A stretch of DNA of 64,000 nucleotides, from NCBI RefSeq assembly GCF_030811595.1, contig NZ_JAUSRB010000002.1, positions 6,944,001 through 7,008,000 on the forward strand, in the 5' to 3' direction. A program made the position numbers and the translations under genes. Every line of letters begins with the position of its first letter. The first letter of the stretch is position 1. The notes under the pieces were generated by a model. That model ran no database searches. It was not told where the DNA came from and worked only from the letters and a program-made list of their open reading frames with translations. Of the stretch, positions 43,507-51,954 are shown in pieces. This DNA comes from Streptosporangium brasiliense. Its GTDB lineage: Bacteria > Actinomycetota > Actinomycetes > Streptosporangiales > Streptosporangiaceae.

Positions 43507-44514
43507 TCACAGCGTCGCGGGCAGGCTCAGCCATGGTTTGTCGGTGGCGTCGAATCCGGTGAGCTCGGCGATCTTCCCGTCGACGATGTGCAGGACCGCG
43601 ATGTTGAACAAACGGTACTCCGGGTCGTCGGGGCTGCGGAGGTACAGCACGGCGGCAGGCATGCGGTTGACCGTCGTGGCGATGCAGCGCCAGTCGTCGT
43701 AGCCGCGCTGGAAGAGCCCACCGGAGACCCAGCCGTCCACCGCGTCCTTGGCCGTGACGATCAAGGTGCCCGGCTCGGGCAGCATCGCGAAGCGCAGGTC
43801 GTCGCGGAGCAGGGCCATCAGCCCGTCAAGGTCGTTGCGCTCATGGGCGTCCATATACGACTTCACCACGCCGCGCTCGTCATTCGACAGCTCGTGCGTG
43901 GCGGGGCTCCGCCAGTCGAGGCGGCGGTCGGGCAGCTGCTCGCGCATCGTCACGCGCGCCCGCTGCAGTGCGCTGGTCACCGATGCGACGGTCAGCTCGA
44001 GGGCGTCGGCGGCCTTCGACGCCGGCCAGCCGAGGACGTCGCGCAGGATGAACACCGCCCGCTGCCGCGGCGGCAGGTGCTGGACGGCGACGATGAACGC
44101 CAGCTCGATCGTCTCCCGCGCCACCACCGATTCCTGCGGGTCCTCCGGGAGCATCCGGTCCGGGTAGGGCTGCAGGTAGCGCATTTCCGAGTCCGCGCCC
44201 GGCAGCTCGGCAGGCACGGGTGTGCGGTCGTTGCGCTTGTCCAGAAAGTCGAGGCAGGCGTTCGTCGCGATCCGGTACAGCCAGGTCCGCAGCGCAGCGT
44301 GGCCCTTGAACGACTCCCGCTTGTTCCACGCCCGCAGGAACGTCTCCTGCGTCATGTCCTGGGCGTCCTCGTAGTTCGCGAGCATCCGGTAGCAGTGCAC
44401 CTGCAGCTCACGCCGGTAGCGCTCCGTGATGAGCGCGAACTGCGCTGCGTCATTTGAGCGGGCCGCCGCGATGAACGCGGCCTCGTCGTCGCCTAGCAGT
44501 CTGGCGTCGGTCAT
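43507..44514 (-). CDS. ECF sigma factor with SnoaL-like C-terminal domain (SigG-like)
   Basis: 335 residues. Sigma region 2 is at about 25-95 (RYRRELQVHCYRMLANYEDA, then QDMTQETFLRAWNK), with sigma region 4 at about 135-200 (LPPRQRAVFILRDVLGWPAS, KAADALELTVASVTSALQRA). A SnoaL/NTF2-like domain follows from about 215 (VVKSYMDAHERNDLDGLMAL to ELTGFDATDKPWLSLPATL). Such fused ECFs lack a usual anti-sigma factor; the C-terminal domain controls them. The start is taken at ATG 44514; an upstream GTG/ATG at 44532 also fits. It could redirect host transcription and perhaps the neighbouring DHFR-like and DinB genes. The 44515-44906 stretch has no gene. Confidence 0.9.
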   Translation of the reverse strand: MTDARLLGDDEAAFIAAARSNDAAQFALITERYRRELQVHCYRMLANYEDAQDMTQETFLRAWNKRESFKGHAALRTWLYRIATNACLDFLDKRNDRTPVPAELPGADSEMRYLQPYPDRMLPEDPQESVVARETIELAFIVAVQHLPPRQRAVFILRDVLGWPASKAADALELTVASVTSALQRARVTMREQLPDRRLDWRSPATHELSNDERGVVKSYMDAHERNDLDGLMALLRDDLRFAMLPEPGTLIVTAKDAVDGWVSGGLFQRGYDDWRCIATTVNRMPAAVLYLRSPDDPEYRLFNIAVLHIVDGKIAELTGFDATDKPWLSLPATL

Positions 44515-44906
44515 GGTCGTCAATCCTTCCACGGGTGGCGAGGGGCTACCAGAACTGACGACGTGGCGGAGGATTTCTGAGCGGTGAAGCCGCTGACACC
44601 GGGCCGTCCGTCAGGCCGGATGGGTCGGGTCGATCCAGGGGACGTGTTCGGGTCGGGCACACCCTCGATATCGAGGTGGGGTCCCCGTAGTACTGGGGAA
44701 AGATCGGGCGGATATGGCTGGTCCGGCTGATCGCCCAGTGCAGCGGCCGATCCCGGCCGGCGGCAAGCCCTGTGCGTCGTCTTCGGCGTCCGGGTCACGC
44801 AACGGACGGTGGCTGCCGCCGAGGTCGGGTAGGTGAAAGCTGTAGTGCCCGCCGATGCTGATGTGGTGGCAGCATCCGCAGCGACTGGCAGTTACTCCAG
44901 TTACCG

Positions 44907-44940
44907 AGAGTTACTTTGGGGTTGGTGTCACGGACCCGAG
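44907..44940 (+). repeat. Tn3-like terminal repeat, copy A
   Basis: AGAGTTACTTTGGGGTTGG, then TGTCACG and GACCCGAG. It is the same motif and orientation as copy B at 27625, with several changes in the middle. It lies 115 bp from the stop codon of the following tnpA fragment, where a Tn3 end is expected if GGGG is outermost. Confidence 0.6.
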
Positions 44941-45054
44941 CGGAGGGCCGACAAGGAGCGCCACCCCTCGGTGGCCGGCGTCTACCGGGTTCTGGGCGAC
45001 GGCTCGCAGTCCCCGGCCATGGAGTGACCGGACAGCGGCGGCGGCCTGGCCGCC

Positions 45055-45620
45055 TCACCGGTCCTGCGGACCGGGAACGGCGTCGGCCGCCAGGTCCAGG
45101 TGATTGTTCATGTCGAGTTCGAAGCGGCCGTACAGGTTCAGGTGGCTCCAGAACAGTGCGGTCAGCCCGCGCCGGTCGGCGGCGGTGAGCCGCTTGGTCC
45201 ACGGCGGGTCCCGCAGCACGATCTGGACCGGGTGGGTGTTGAGGTAGACGATGGTCGCGGCGAGCAGGTGCAGGGCCAGGGTGGAGACCTCGACGTGCTC
45301 GCGGTCATCGCCGGTCAGATCGCCGGCCTTGCCGTAGAACAGCTCCTTACTGGCCGAGTCCCAGTTCTCCACCACGTTCAGGCCCTCGTGGAGCTCGCGG
45401 CGCAGCCGCTCATCGGCGAGGTGGTCGCAGATGAAAATCGTCCGGATCACACGGCCGAGTTCCTCGATGGCCTGGTAGGTGGGGTGCTTGAGGCCACCGT
45501 GGGCGAAGCGGCGCAGCATCTGGTGGGACTCGGCGGTGCCCAGCCGCAGCGCGGTCGCGTATTTGATCATCTGGTCGTAGTGGCGGGCGATCAGGTCCCA
45601 GTCGATGGTCTTGCCCGACT
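45055..45620 (-). pseudogene. tnpA: Tn3-family transposase TnpA, C-terminal fragment
   Basis: The last ~187 codons of a transposase of the same lineage as the 24.5-27.5 kb copy: [60 protein letters not shown] and the end [20 protein letters not shown]. It is cut at its 5' side at about 45620. The catalytic Glu region is retained but the two Asp residues lie in the missing part. Confidence 0.85.
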
Positions 45621-45702
45621 GTCCCTACCGTCCCTGCCCAGCGCAAGGCCCGGCGCGAGTACGAGAACCGCGTCACCGGTCTCGGAGTTCCGGACTGAAC
45701 AA

Positions 45703-45749
45703 GATCACCGGCTTGGCGTCAACCGCTGTACCGATGTTCCCCGAGGCCG
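45703..45749 (-). repeat. 47-bp inverted repeat, right copy
   Basis: Reverse complement of 39462-39508 with a single A/G difference. It ends 126 bp before the start of the methyltransferase gene, so it may influence that gene's promoter. Confidence 0.75.
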
Positions 45750-45875
45750 ATGTACCTCTTCCGGCGCGTCACGGTGCGGAACCGTGCTGTAGGACGTGCG
45801 GGGTTCGCCGGCTGTGTGAGATATCCCTCTCCTGTCGTCGTGGTGCTGGTGGTCCGGGGAGGTGACCATGTAGTG

Positions 45876-46769
45876 ATGACCTCCTCGCCCCGCCCGCCGC
45901 ACGTCAGTGGCCGACCGAATCCGATAGGCGGGACTACCGCGCTCGGTGGAGAGTCCGCTCCCGCCCGCGGGTACCTGCTGGACAACGCGCGAGCCGAGGC
46001 GGGCGAGCGATTCGTCTGGCTGGCCGAGCTGTTCGACGGTGTGACGCGGGGGCACTTCGATCGACTGGGGGTCAAGGTTGGCTCGCGCTGCTGGGAGGTG
46101 GGGGCCGGTGGCCGCAGTATCCCGGAGGCGCTCGCGGCGGCCGTCGGTCCGACCGGGCACGTGCTGGCCACGGACATCGACCCGTCGTGGCTGAAGGCAG
46201 GCGGCGGGTACGAGGTGCGCCGGCACGACGTCGCCGCTGATCCGCCCCCGGAGCCGGGGACGTTCGATCTGGTGCACGCCCGGCTCGTGCTGGTCCATGT
46301 ACCCGACCGGGCTCGGGCGTTGGCCACGATGGCGGCGGCACTGCGGCCCGGCGGCTGGCTGCTGGTCGAGGACGCCGATACCGCTCTGCAGCCACTGGCA
46401 TGCCTGGACGACAGCGGCCCGGCGCAGCGGCGGGCCAACCGGCTGCGCGAGGCGGTCCGGGAGCTGCTGACGCGCCGCGGCGCGGACCTGCGCTACGGCC
46501 GGACACTGCCGCGGGCATTGCGTGAGGCCGGCTTGGTGGATGTCGCCGCGGCGGGCTCTTTCCCGGTCGGCGGGCTGGCCTGCGACCGGCTGGAGGCGGC
46601 GACCATCCGGCACGTGCGCGGCGAACTGCTCGCGGCCGGCCTGGCCGACGACGCCGAGATCGACGCGCACTTGGCCGCCATCCACGCGGGCAAACTCGAC
46701 CTGACGCTCGCGCCGCTGATCTCGGCCTGGGGACGCCGTCCAGCCGAGCACCCGCCGGCACTCGGTTAG
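45876..46769 (+). CDS. SAM-dependent methyltransferase
   Basis: About 297 residues from ATG 45876 (MTSSPRPPHVSGRPNPIGGT; GTG 45873 is an alternative; GGGGAGG lies about 15 bp upstream). It is a class I Rossmann methyltransferase with motif I CWEVGAGGRSIPEALAAAVG, the acidic loop VLATDIDPSWL, FDLVHARLVLVHVPDRARAL after motif II, and ALRPGGWLLVEDADTAL. The substrate is unknown. It lies directly outside the right 47-bp repeat, so it is probably host DNA flanking the element. Confidence 0.87.
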   Translation: MTSSPRPPHVSGRPNPIGGTTALGGESAPARGYLLDNARAEAGERFVWLAELFDGVTRGHFDRLGVKVGSRCWEVGAGGRSIPEALAAAVGPTGHVLATDIDPSWLKAGGGYEVRRHDVAADPPPEPGTFDLVHARLVLVHVPDRARALATMAAALRPGGWLLVEDADTALQPLACLDDSGPAQRRANRLREAVRELLTRRGADLRYGRTLPRALREAGLVDVAAAGSFPVGGLACDRLEAATIRHVRGELLAAGLADDAEIDAHLAAIHAGKLDLTLAPLISAWGRRPAEHPPALG

Positions 46770-46849
46770 GTATCGACCGGCACCAAACGGACCGAAACAC
46801 TACCGGGCCAGCCCACGAAGCTGATCAATGCGCCTTAACGTTGGTTTTT

Positions 46850-47190
46850 CGCTGGAAGCTACGGGCAGGCCGCAGAGGCCGGGCGGGCCATCATCGCGGA
46901 GAACTACGCGGCATACGTCGCCGAATACGGCGAGCCCGCATAGTCACGGAGGTACCTGGCGGCTGGGGACACGTTCGCAAGCGGAGGGCCAAGTCCGTCG
47001 GCCAGCTCCACGCGGCTGGATTGCGTCCCGGCGACGCCGCAGCCCCGGCCGGGTGGTGGATCCAGACATTCGCCGGTGATCGCTGGCGTACTGAACTCTA
47101 CGATCTCCGCCTGGCCGTCCCCCTGGTCCCTCAGCCCGCTTCCCCATTTGAGGCCGGTCCCGCCGAGCACGGGCCGGTGGTGATGACCGA
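46850..47190 (+). pseudogene. Remnants of small unidentified genes
   Basis: A frame ends YGQAAEAGRAIIAENYAAYV, AEYGEPA at a TAG near 46942. After a GGAGGT site another frame reads RRAKSVGQLHAAGLRPGDAA, APAGWWIQTFAGDRWRTELY and DLRLAVPLVPQPASPF. Both look like real actinomycete proteins, of the kind found as tightly packed small genes in integrative elements. Starts and ends cannot be fixed. The rest of 46770-47210 shows nothing more. Confidence 0.3.
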
Positions 47191-47210
47191 TCGTCACCTG
47201 GACCCGGCCG

Positions 47211-47465
47211 GTGTGGCGCCGCGTCGACGGCCGCTGCACCGAGACCGAGCAGCGCACTTCGGTGAAGGTGCACGTGAGTCTGGACGGCACCCGCACCGCG
47301 TGCGGTTCCGAGATTCCCGAGCACGCCACGGCGACGACCAAGACGGCCGATTGGCACCTGCACACCGACTGCTACAAGTGCGCCTACCGGCTCTGGCCGT
47401 CGTACGGCCCGGCCGGCTACGTCCGCCCGGTCAACAGCGATGACTTCCCTATCCGCCGTGTCTGA
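47211..47465 (+). CDS. Small Cys/His-rich hypothetical protein
   Basis: Up to 84 residues; the start is uncertain (GTG 47211 or internal GTGs near 47262-47274). The conserved-looking part is VKVHVSLDGTRTACGSEIPE, then TADWHLHTDCYKCAYRLWP. One Cys and the pair C-x2-C with nearby His residues suggest a single zinc-ribbon site, as in many short actinomycete proteins of unknown role. It ends at a natural stop. Neighbours are remnants, so it may itself be residual. Confidence 0.45.
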   Translation: MWRRVDGRCTETEQRTSVKVHVSLDGTRTACGSEIPEHATATTKTADWHLHTDCYKCAYRLWPSYGPAGYVRPVNSDDFPIRRV

Positions 47466-47506
47466 CCAGCGGATCCGCGGGCGACCCTCTCCGACCCGGT
47501 GTTGTC

Positions 47507-47638
47507 GCGACCGCATACGGATCGGATGTGGTCGCCGGCCTTGGGGGTGCGCAGGTTGGGATACTGGACGCGGACCTCGATGGTCTTGCTGCCTGTCGGC
47601 TCGCCGTCAGCACAGGGGTGTTGTGCCGAGATCGTCAC
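47507..47638 (-). pseudogene. ASCH-domain protein fragment
   Basis: The minus frame from 47638 contains GSKTIEVRVQYPNLRTPKAG and DHIRSVCG, the conserved core of ASCH domains (RNA-binding, PUA-like fold). After about 43 residues the similarity ends and the frame reads into unrelated sequence. It is only the N-terminal part of such a protein and is probably inactive. Confidence 0.4.
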
Positions 47639-47728
47639 ACGGTCGCTGACGGCTCTGGGAGCAGGGTCCCAGAGCGGATCCTCCGAGAGGCCGACGAAAC
47701 CCGGAGCACTGGAAACGAGACTGTCGGC

Positions 47729-49492
47729 ATGATCGCAAAAGCCTTAGGACTCGTACTGGCCACGGCCCTGTTGCCCGGCGCACCGACGCCTCCGACCGAA
47801 CTGCATGAGTGCGCGACCGCGACCACACGCTGCGACGGCACTATCGAAGTCCCCCTCGATTGGGAAAACCCCTCCTCCGAACGTATCTCCGTAGCCTTCA
47901 CCTTCATCCCGGCCAAGGACGCCGACGGGACGGTGGCGGCCAACCGCGGCGGGCCACAACCGGCTCTGCCGGAGACACCCGCGATCCAACAAGTTCTCGG
48001 GTCTGTCCTTGACCGGAAGAACCTGCTGGTCATGGATCCGCGTGGGATAGGCAAGTCCTCGCCGCTGCTGTGCTCGGGCGCCGACCCTTTCAAGCCGGAG
48101 ACCGTTGCCGCCTGCGCCAAGAGCGTGGGTGCGCGGGGCGCGTACTTCACCGCCGACCAGGCCTCGCACGACCTCGACGCGGTACGGCGAGCGCTCGGCC
48201 TGGGCAAGATGAGCTACTTCGGCAACTCCTACGGCACCCTGTACGCCCAGGCGTATGCGGCCCGGTACCCGAACAGCCTGGACGCGATCTTCCTGGACAG
48301 CACCGTGGTCATCGGCCGCGACGGATACGCGGACTGGTCGTTCGACGCCCGGCTCGACTACCTCGATCTCGTCTGCGGGCGCTCGAAGGCATGCGACGCG
48401 CTGCCCGGCAAAGCCTCCGGTACCTGGACGAGGCTGGTGGACCGGCTGCGAGAGCAGCCCGACCCGGAGGTGACGATGCAGCAAGCACTCACGCTCCGTG
48501 AGCCAGCCGAAGCGGTGCTCGGCCGGGAGAACGTCGCGGCCGCACACGCCTACCTCAACGGTGACCCGGCTCCACTACGCCGCCTGGCCCGGCTGATCCC
48601 CAAGACCATCCCGCCGTTCACCCCTCCGTGGCTTGCCGGATATCTGGGCTTTCGCTGCGGCGACGGCTCCTTCCCCTTCAACCGGCTGGCATCAGCAGCC
48701 GAGCGCCAAGCGCAGGCCGAGCGGTACTATGAGCGGGAACGCCCGATGGCGCCCTATCAGCCCACCGACGTCTTCCCCACCGAGGCGGTCGCCGGCCAGG
48801 AGTGGTGTATCAACTGGCCGACCCCACGACACAGCCCGCCTCGCCCGCCAGGACAGGCGCTGCCCAACATCCCCATCCTGGTGGTGGCAGGGGACTTCGA
48901 CGTCAACCGCCCCGCAGAGGTAGCGCGTTCGCTTCAGGTCTTCCCAAACGCGACCGTCATCCGCATTCCGTTCGGGATCCACGCGCAATCCTTTTTCCCG
49001 TCGCCGATGGGTGACTGCGTGCGCGGCATGCTGCGTACCTTCCTGACCACCAAGCAGGTGGTCGACCGGAAATGCACCGGCGAGAACTACCGCGCCGTCG
49101 GCGCATTTCCCCAAAAGCTCAGGGACATGGCGCCGCACCCGGCCCGCAAGCTCAGCCGCGGCCAGCGGCGGATCCTCGCGGCCGCCTTCGCCACCGCCGC
49201 CGACGCCACCGCCCGCCGCAATCCGCACGCCTTCTACTACTTCGGGCGGCCGAACGAGCCGGGGCTACGCGGCGGCCAGGTCGCCTTCGGCCAGGACATC
49301 ACGCTCGACGGGGTGCGGTTCGTACGCGACCTGCGGGTCAGCGGACCGATCAAGCTCACGCAGGACGGTCGTGCCACCGCAACCCTCACGGCCGAGACCG
49401 GCAGGCGCACCCATGAGGTGACGCTGACCTGGACGGCGTTCTCCACCCGGCCGGCCTTGTCCGGCACCTTCGATGGCATTCCCTTCGACTAG
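47729..49492 (+). CDS. Secreted alpha/beta-hydrolase, tripeptidyl-aminopeptidase type (S33)
   Basis: 587 residues. A signal peptide (MIAKALGLVLATALLPGAPT) precedes an alpha/beta-hydrolase fold: LLVMDPRGIGKSSPLLCSGA is the oxyanion-hole region, MSYFGNSYGTLYAQAYAARY carries the nucleophilic Ser, ILVVAGDFDVNRPAEVARSL the Asp, and FGIHAQSFF the His. A TAP-like C-terminal domain and an extra beta-rich tail (about 500-587) complete it. Streptomyces homologues trim tripeptides from exported proteins. The start ATG 47729 is at the signal peptide. It is transcribed alone. Confidence 0.88.
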   Translation: MIAKALGLVLATALLPGAPTPPTELHECATATTRCDGTIEVPLDWENPSSERISVAFTFIPAKDADGTVAANRGGPQPALPETPAIQQVLGSVLDRKNLLVMDPRGIGKSSPLLCSGADPFKPETVAACAKSVGARGAYFTADQASHDLDAVRRALGLGKMSYFGNSYGTLYAQAYAARYPNSLDAIFLDSTVVIGRDGYADWSFDARLDYLDLVCGRSKACDALPGKASGTWTRLVDRLREQPDPEVTMQQALTLREPAEAVLGRENVAAAHAYLNGDPAPLRRLARLIPKTIPPFTPPWLAGYLGFRCGDGSFPFNRLASAAERQAQAERYYERERPMAPYQPTDVFPTEAVAGQEWCINWPTPRHSPPRPPGQALPNIPILVVAGDFDVNRPAEVARSLQVFPNATVIRIPFGIHAQSFFPSPMGDCVRGMLRTFLTTKQVVDRKCTGENYRAVGAFPQKLRDMAPHPARKLSRGQRRILAAAFATAADATARRNPHAFYYFGRPNEPGLRGGQVAFGQDITLDGVRFVRDLRVSGPIKLTQDGRATATLTAETGRRTHEVTLTWTAFSTRPALSGTFDGIPFD

Positions 49493-49535
49493 TCACCGCA
49501 GCACAGACACCGCGTTGCAGCCAGGTGCACGGCGA

Positions 49536-49547
49536 AGTCACGTGACT
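49536..49547. promoter_or_regulatory. 12-bp palindrome before the sensor-kinase gene
   Basis: AGTCACGTGACT is a perfect palindrome located 16 bp upstream of the kinase GTG start. It might be a binding site for the cognate NarL-type regulator or another factor. Only its symmetry and position support this. Confidence 0.3.
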
Positions 49548-49563
49548 CAGGGAGAATTTCAGC

Positions 49564-50700
49564 GTGCGCGTGGCCCGAAACTACATGAGGATCGTGCGTT
49601 TCTTCGGACGGCCCCGGGTCTTCGACACGACGCTGGTGATCGTGCTCCCCGTCCCGGTGCTCGTGGGCATGATCGCCCTGCTGGTCCAGGGTGAGACGCG
49701 GGCGACGCTGACCGCCGGGCTCCAAGTGGTGGGTTCCCTGTGCCTGCTGATGAGGCGTGGCCGGCCGATCTGGACCGCCGGGCTGACAGCCGCGCTGGGC
49801 ATCGTAAGCATCGCGACGCAGTTGCTGCCCGTCTCCAGCGTGACGAGCCTGCCCTCGATCGTCGCGTACTACAGCCTGGGGCGCTACACGACCGGCCGCC
49901 CGACATTGATCACATCGGCGACCCTCTTCGTCGTCTACGTGATCGCTGCGGAACTGTTCCACGTCGCGGCGGGCGGCTGGTTGTGGTCCCTGTTCGCCGT
50001 TTCAGTGCCCGTGGGCATCGGCCAGTTCGTCCGGCTCAGGACCGAGCTCAACGAACGCAGCAGGCAGGAGACCGCCGACGCCGCCGTGCGCGCCGAGCGG
50101 CGGCGCATCGCCAGGGAACTGCACGACGTGGTCGCCCACCACATCACCGTGATCAACGCCCTGGTCGGCGGCGCACGGGCCACGCTCCCACCCGGGCAGG
50201 AGGTCACCAAGGACGCTCTGGAGAGCGCCGAGCAGACGGCGCGCCAGGCGATGTCGGAGATGCGCCGCCTGCTCGACGTGCTCAGGGCCGATGACAACGA
50301 AGGACCGGACGCCGCGACGGGGGTGGGCGCGGAGCGGCTGCCCGTACTGATCAAGGAGGCCAGGTCGTCGGGATTGCCCGCCAACTTGACGGTGACCGGC
50401 GAGCCCGTCGAGCTGCCCGCCGCGGTGGACCACGCCGTCTACCGCATCGTGCAGGAGGCGCTGACCAACACGCGCAAGCACGCCGTCAGCGCCAAGGCCG
50501 GCGTGCGTCTGGCGTACGAGCCGGCCGCGGTGGAGGTCGAGGTGATCGACGACGGCCTGGCGAGGCAGACCAGCACGCCGGGGTTCGGACTCGTCGGCAT
50601 GGCCGAGCGGGTGGCGTTATGCGGTGGCCGGCTGTCCACGGGCCCGCGCCCAGAAGGCGGTTTCCGGGTGCACGCCCGCATCCCCCTGGAGAGATCGTGA
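49564..50700 (+). CDS. NarL-type sensor histidine kinase
   Basis: 378 residues. Four or five membrane segments lie in residues 20-155 and there is no large extracytoplasmic loop, so it probably senses a membrane signal. A HisKA_3 dimerisation domain has the phospho-acceptor His187 in RRIARELHDVVAHHITVINA, and a HATPase_c domain has EALTNTRKHA and GFGLVGMAERV. It autophosphorylates and passes phosphate to the regulator encoded next, whose GTG overlaps its stop (GTGA). The operon once likely continued into the ABC ATPase relic at 51431. Confidence 0.92.
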   Translation: MRVARNYMRIVRFFGRPRVFDTTLVIVLPVPVLVGMIALLVQGETRATLTAGLQVVGSLCLLMRRGRPIWTAGLTAALGIVSIATQLLPVSSVTSLPSIVAYYSLGRYTTGRPTLITSATLFVVYVIAAELFHVAAGGWLWSLFAVSVPVGIGQFVRLRTELNERSRQETADAAVRAERRRIARELHDVVAHHITVINALVGGARATLPPGQEVTKDALESAEQTARQAMSEMRRLLDVLRADDNEGPDAATGVGAERLPVLIKEARSSGLPANLTVTGEPVELPAAVDHAVYRIVQEALTNTRKHAVSAKAGVRLAYEPAAVEVEVIDDGLARQTSTPGFGLVGMAERVALCGGRLSTGPRPEGGFRVHARIPLERS

Positions 50701-51350
50701 TCAGAGTTCTACTGGCCGACGACCACGCGCTGGTACGCAAGGGCTTCAAGCTGATGCTGGACGCCCAGCCCGACCTCAGCGTGGTCGGCGAGGCCGCCGA
50801 CGGCGCGGAGGCGGTGGAACTGAGCAGGAACCTCCGGCCGGACGTGGTGCTCATGGACCTGCACATGCCCGGCCTGGACGGCGTGCGCGCCACCGAGCTG
50901 ATCACCGCGCAGCTGCCGGGCGTCCGGGTGCTCGCGCTGAGCACGTTCGACCTGGACGAGAACGTGGTCGCGGCACTGAGGGCCGGCGCCGACGGCTTCC
51001 TGCCCAAGGACATCTCCTTCGAGGAGCTCGTCGAGGGCGTACGCGTGGTGCACCGCGGCGAGTCAGCCGTCGCGCCGCGCCTGCTGACCAGGCTCATCGG
51101 CACGTTCGTCCGCACCTCGCGCCCAAGGACGATGCCCGCCGAACCGGCCGGGCTGACCGACAGGGAACGGGAAATCCTCATCTTGATCGCCCGGGGCCGT
51201 TCGAACTCGGAGATCGCCGCTGACCTGACCGTCTCCCCGTCGACCGTCAAAAACCACGTGACGAGCCTGTTCGCCAAGATAGGCGTCAGGGACCGGGCGC
51301 AGGCCGTCATCGTCGCCTACGAGGCGGCGTTGGTCCAACCTGGAGAGTAG
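50697..51350 (+). CDS. NarL/LuxR-type response regulator
   Basis: 217 residues. The receiver domain (1-120) has DD at 8-9, phospho-acceptor Asp54 in VVLMDLHMPGLDG, and a Thr/Lys-region STFDLDENVVAAL then FLPKDISFEELVEGV. A LuxR HTH lies at about 150-210 (GLTDREREILILIARGRSNS, STVKNHVTSLFAKIGVRDRA). Partner of the kinase before it. The likely original target is the ABC system downstream. Confidence 0.93.
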   Translation: MIRVLLADDHALVRKGFKLMLDAQPDLSVVGEAADGAEAVELSRNLRPDVVLMDLHMPGLDGVRATELITAQLPGVRVLALSTFDLDENVVAALRAGADGFLPKDISFEELVEGVRVVHRGESAVAPRLLTRLIGTFVRTSRPRTMPAEPAGLTDREREILILIARGRSNSEIAADLTVSPSTVKNHVTSLFAKIGVRDRAQAVIVAYEAALVQPGE

Positions 51351-51430
51351 GAACAGGATCCCGGAGTCCTCGCCCGAGAACCGTCCCCGGGCGCGACGAA
51401 AACGACCGCCGGCGACGGCAGCCTTGGATC

Positions 51431-51835
51431 ATGAACGCGGTCCGAGCAGCGAATCTGAGCAAGCACTACGGCGGGGTCGCCGCGGTCGCCGACCTGACGT
51501 TCGACGTCGAGCCCGGTCAGGTGACCGGGTCCCTGGTCCTGAACGGAGCCGGGAAATCCACGACCATGCGCATGATCCTCGGACTCGACCGGCCCTCGGT
51601 CGGGTCGGTGCTCATAGACGGCCGGCCATACCACTAGTTGAAGCATCCCCTGCGCAAGGTCGGCGCGCTACTGGACGCCAAGGCCGTGCGCAGCGGGCGC
51701 AGCGCGCGCAACCACCTGCCGGCCATCGCCCAGAGCAACGGCATCCCCGCGAACCGGGTGAACGAGGTGCTGGAGACGGTAGGCCTGCGGGAGGTGGCCA
51801 AGCGCTGGTCGAGCCGGCAGAACATGTGCCGGCGG
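51431..51835 (+). pseudogene. ABC transporter ATPase relic
   Basis: Begins NAVRAANLSKHYGGVAAVAD as a drug-export type ABC ATPase. The P-loop LVLNGAGKSTTMRM lacks the usual GPN. A TAG at 51635-51637 interrupts IDGRPYH / LKHPLRKVGALLDAKAV where homologues have Gln. The sequence then goes on NHLPAIAQSNGIPANRVNEV to about 51835 and stops before the signature motif. The second half is lost, possibly by recombination with the following, related ABC gene. Confidence 0.8.
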
Positions 51836-51954
51836 ACATCGCCACGCACCAGCCGCTGCTTGCCCGTATCAACCGATCGGTTGATGCCGTAATCCACCAC
51901 CCCGCTCCCCGTACGGACGATCCGTCACCCCCGCCCCCGCGCGATTCTCAAGGC

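Larger units (their letters stand above)
39462..45749. mobile_element. Putative Tn3-family transposon carrying DinB, DHFR-like and ECF sigma genes
   Basis: A 6.29-kb segment flanked by near-perfect 47-bp inverted repeats. Inside: a DUF4158-type tnpA relic at the left, then a DinB protein, a DHFR/RibD-like reductase and an ECF sigma factor with a SnoaL-like tail, a Tn3-like end motif (44907-44940), a second tnpA fragment of the other lineage, and a short unknown tail (frame ending REYENRVTGLGVPD at about 45699). No 5-bp target duplication is seen, and the two tnpA lineages imply nested insertions. The segment may be a stalled composite, not one clean transposon. Confidence 0.5.

Noticed and set aside
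44533-45054. Coding frames between the ECF sigma gene and the tnpA fragment
   Set aside because: Short frames only, crossing the Tn3-like end motif, with no domain or conserved terminus.
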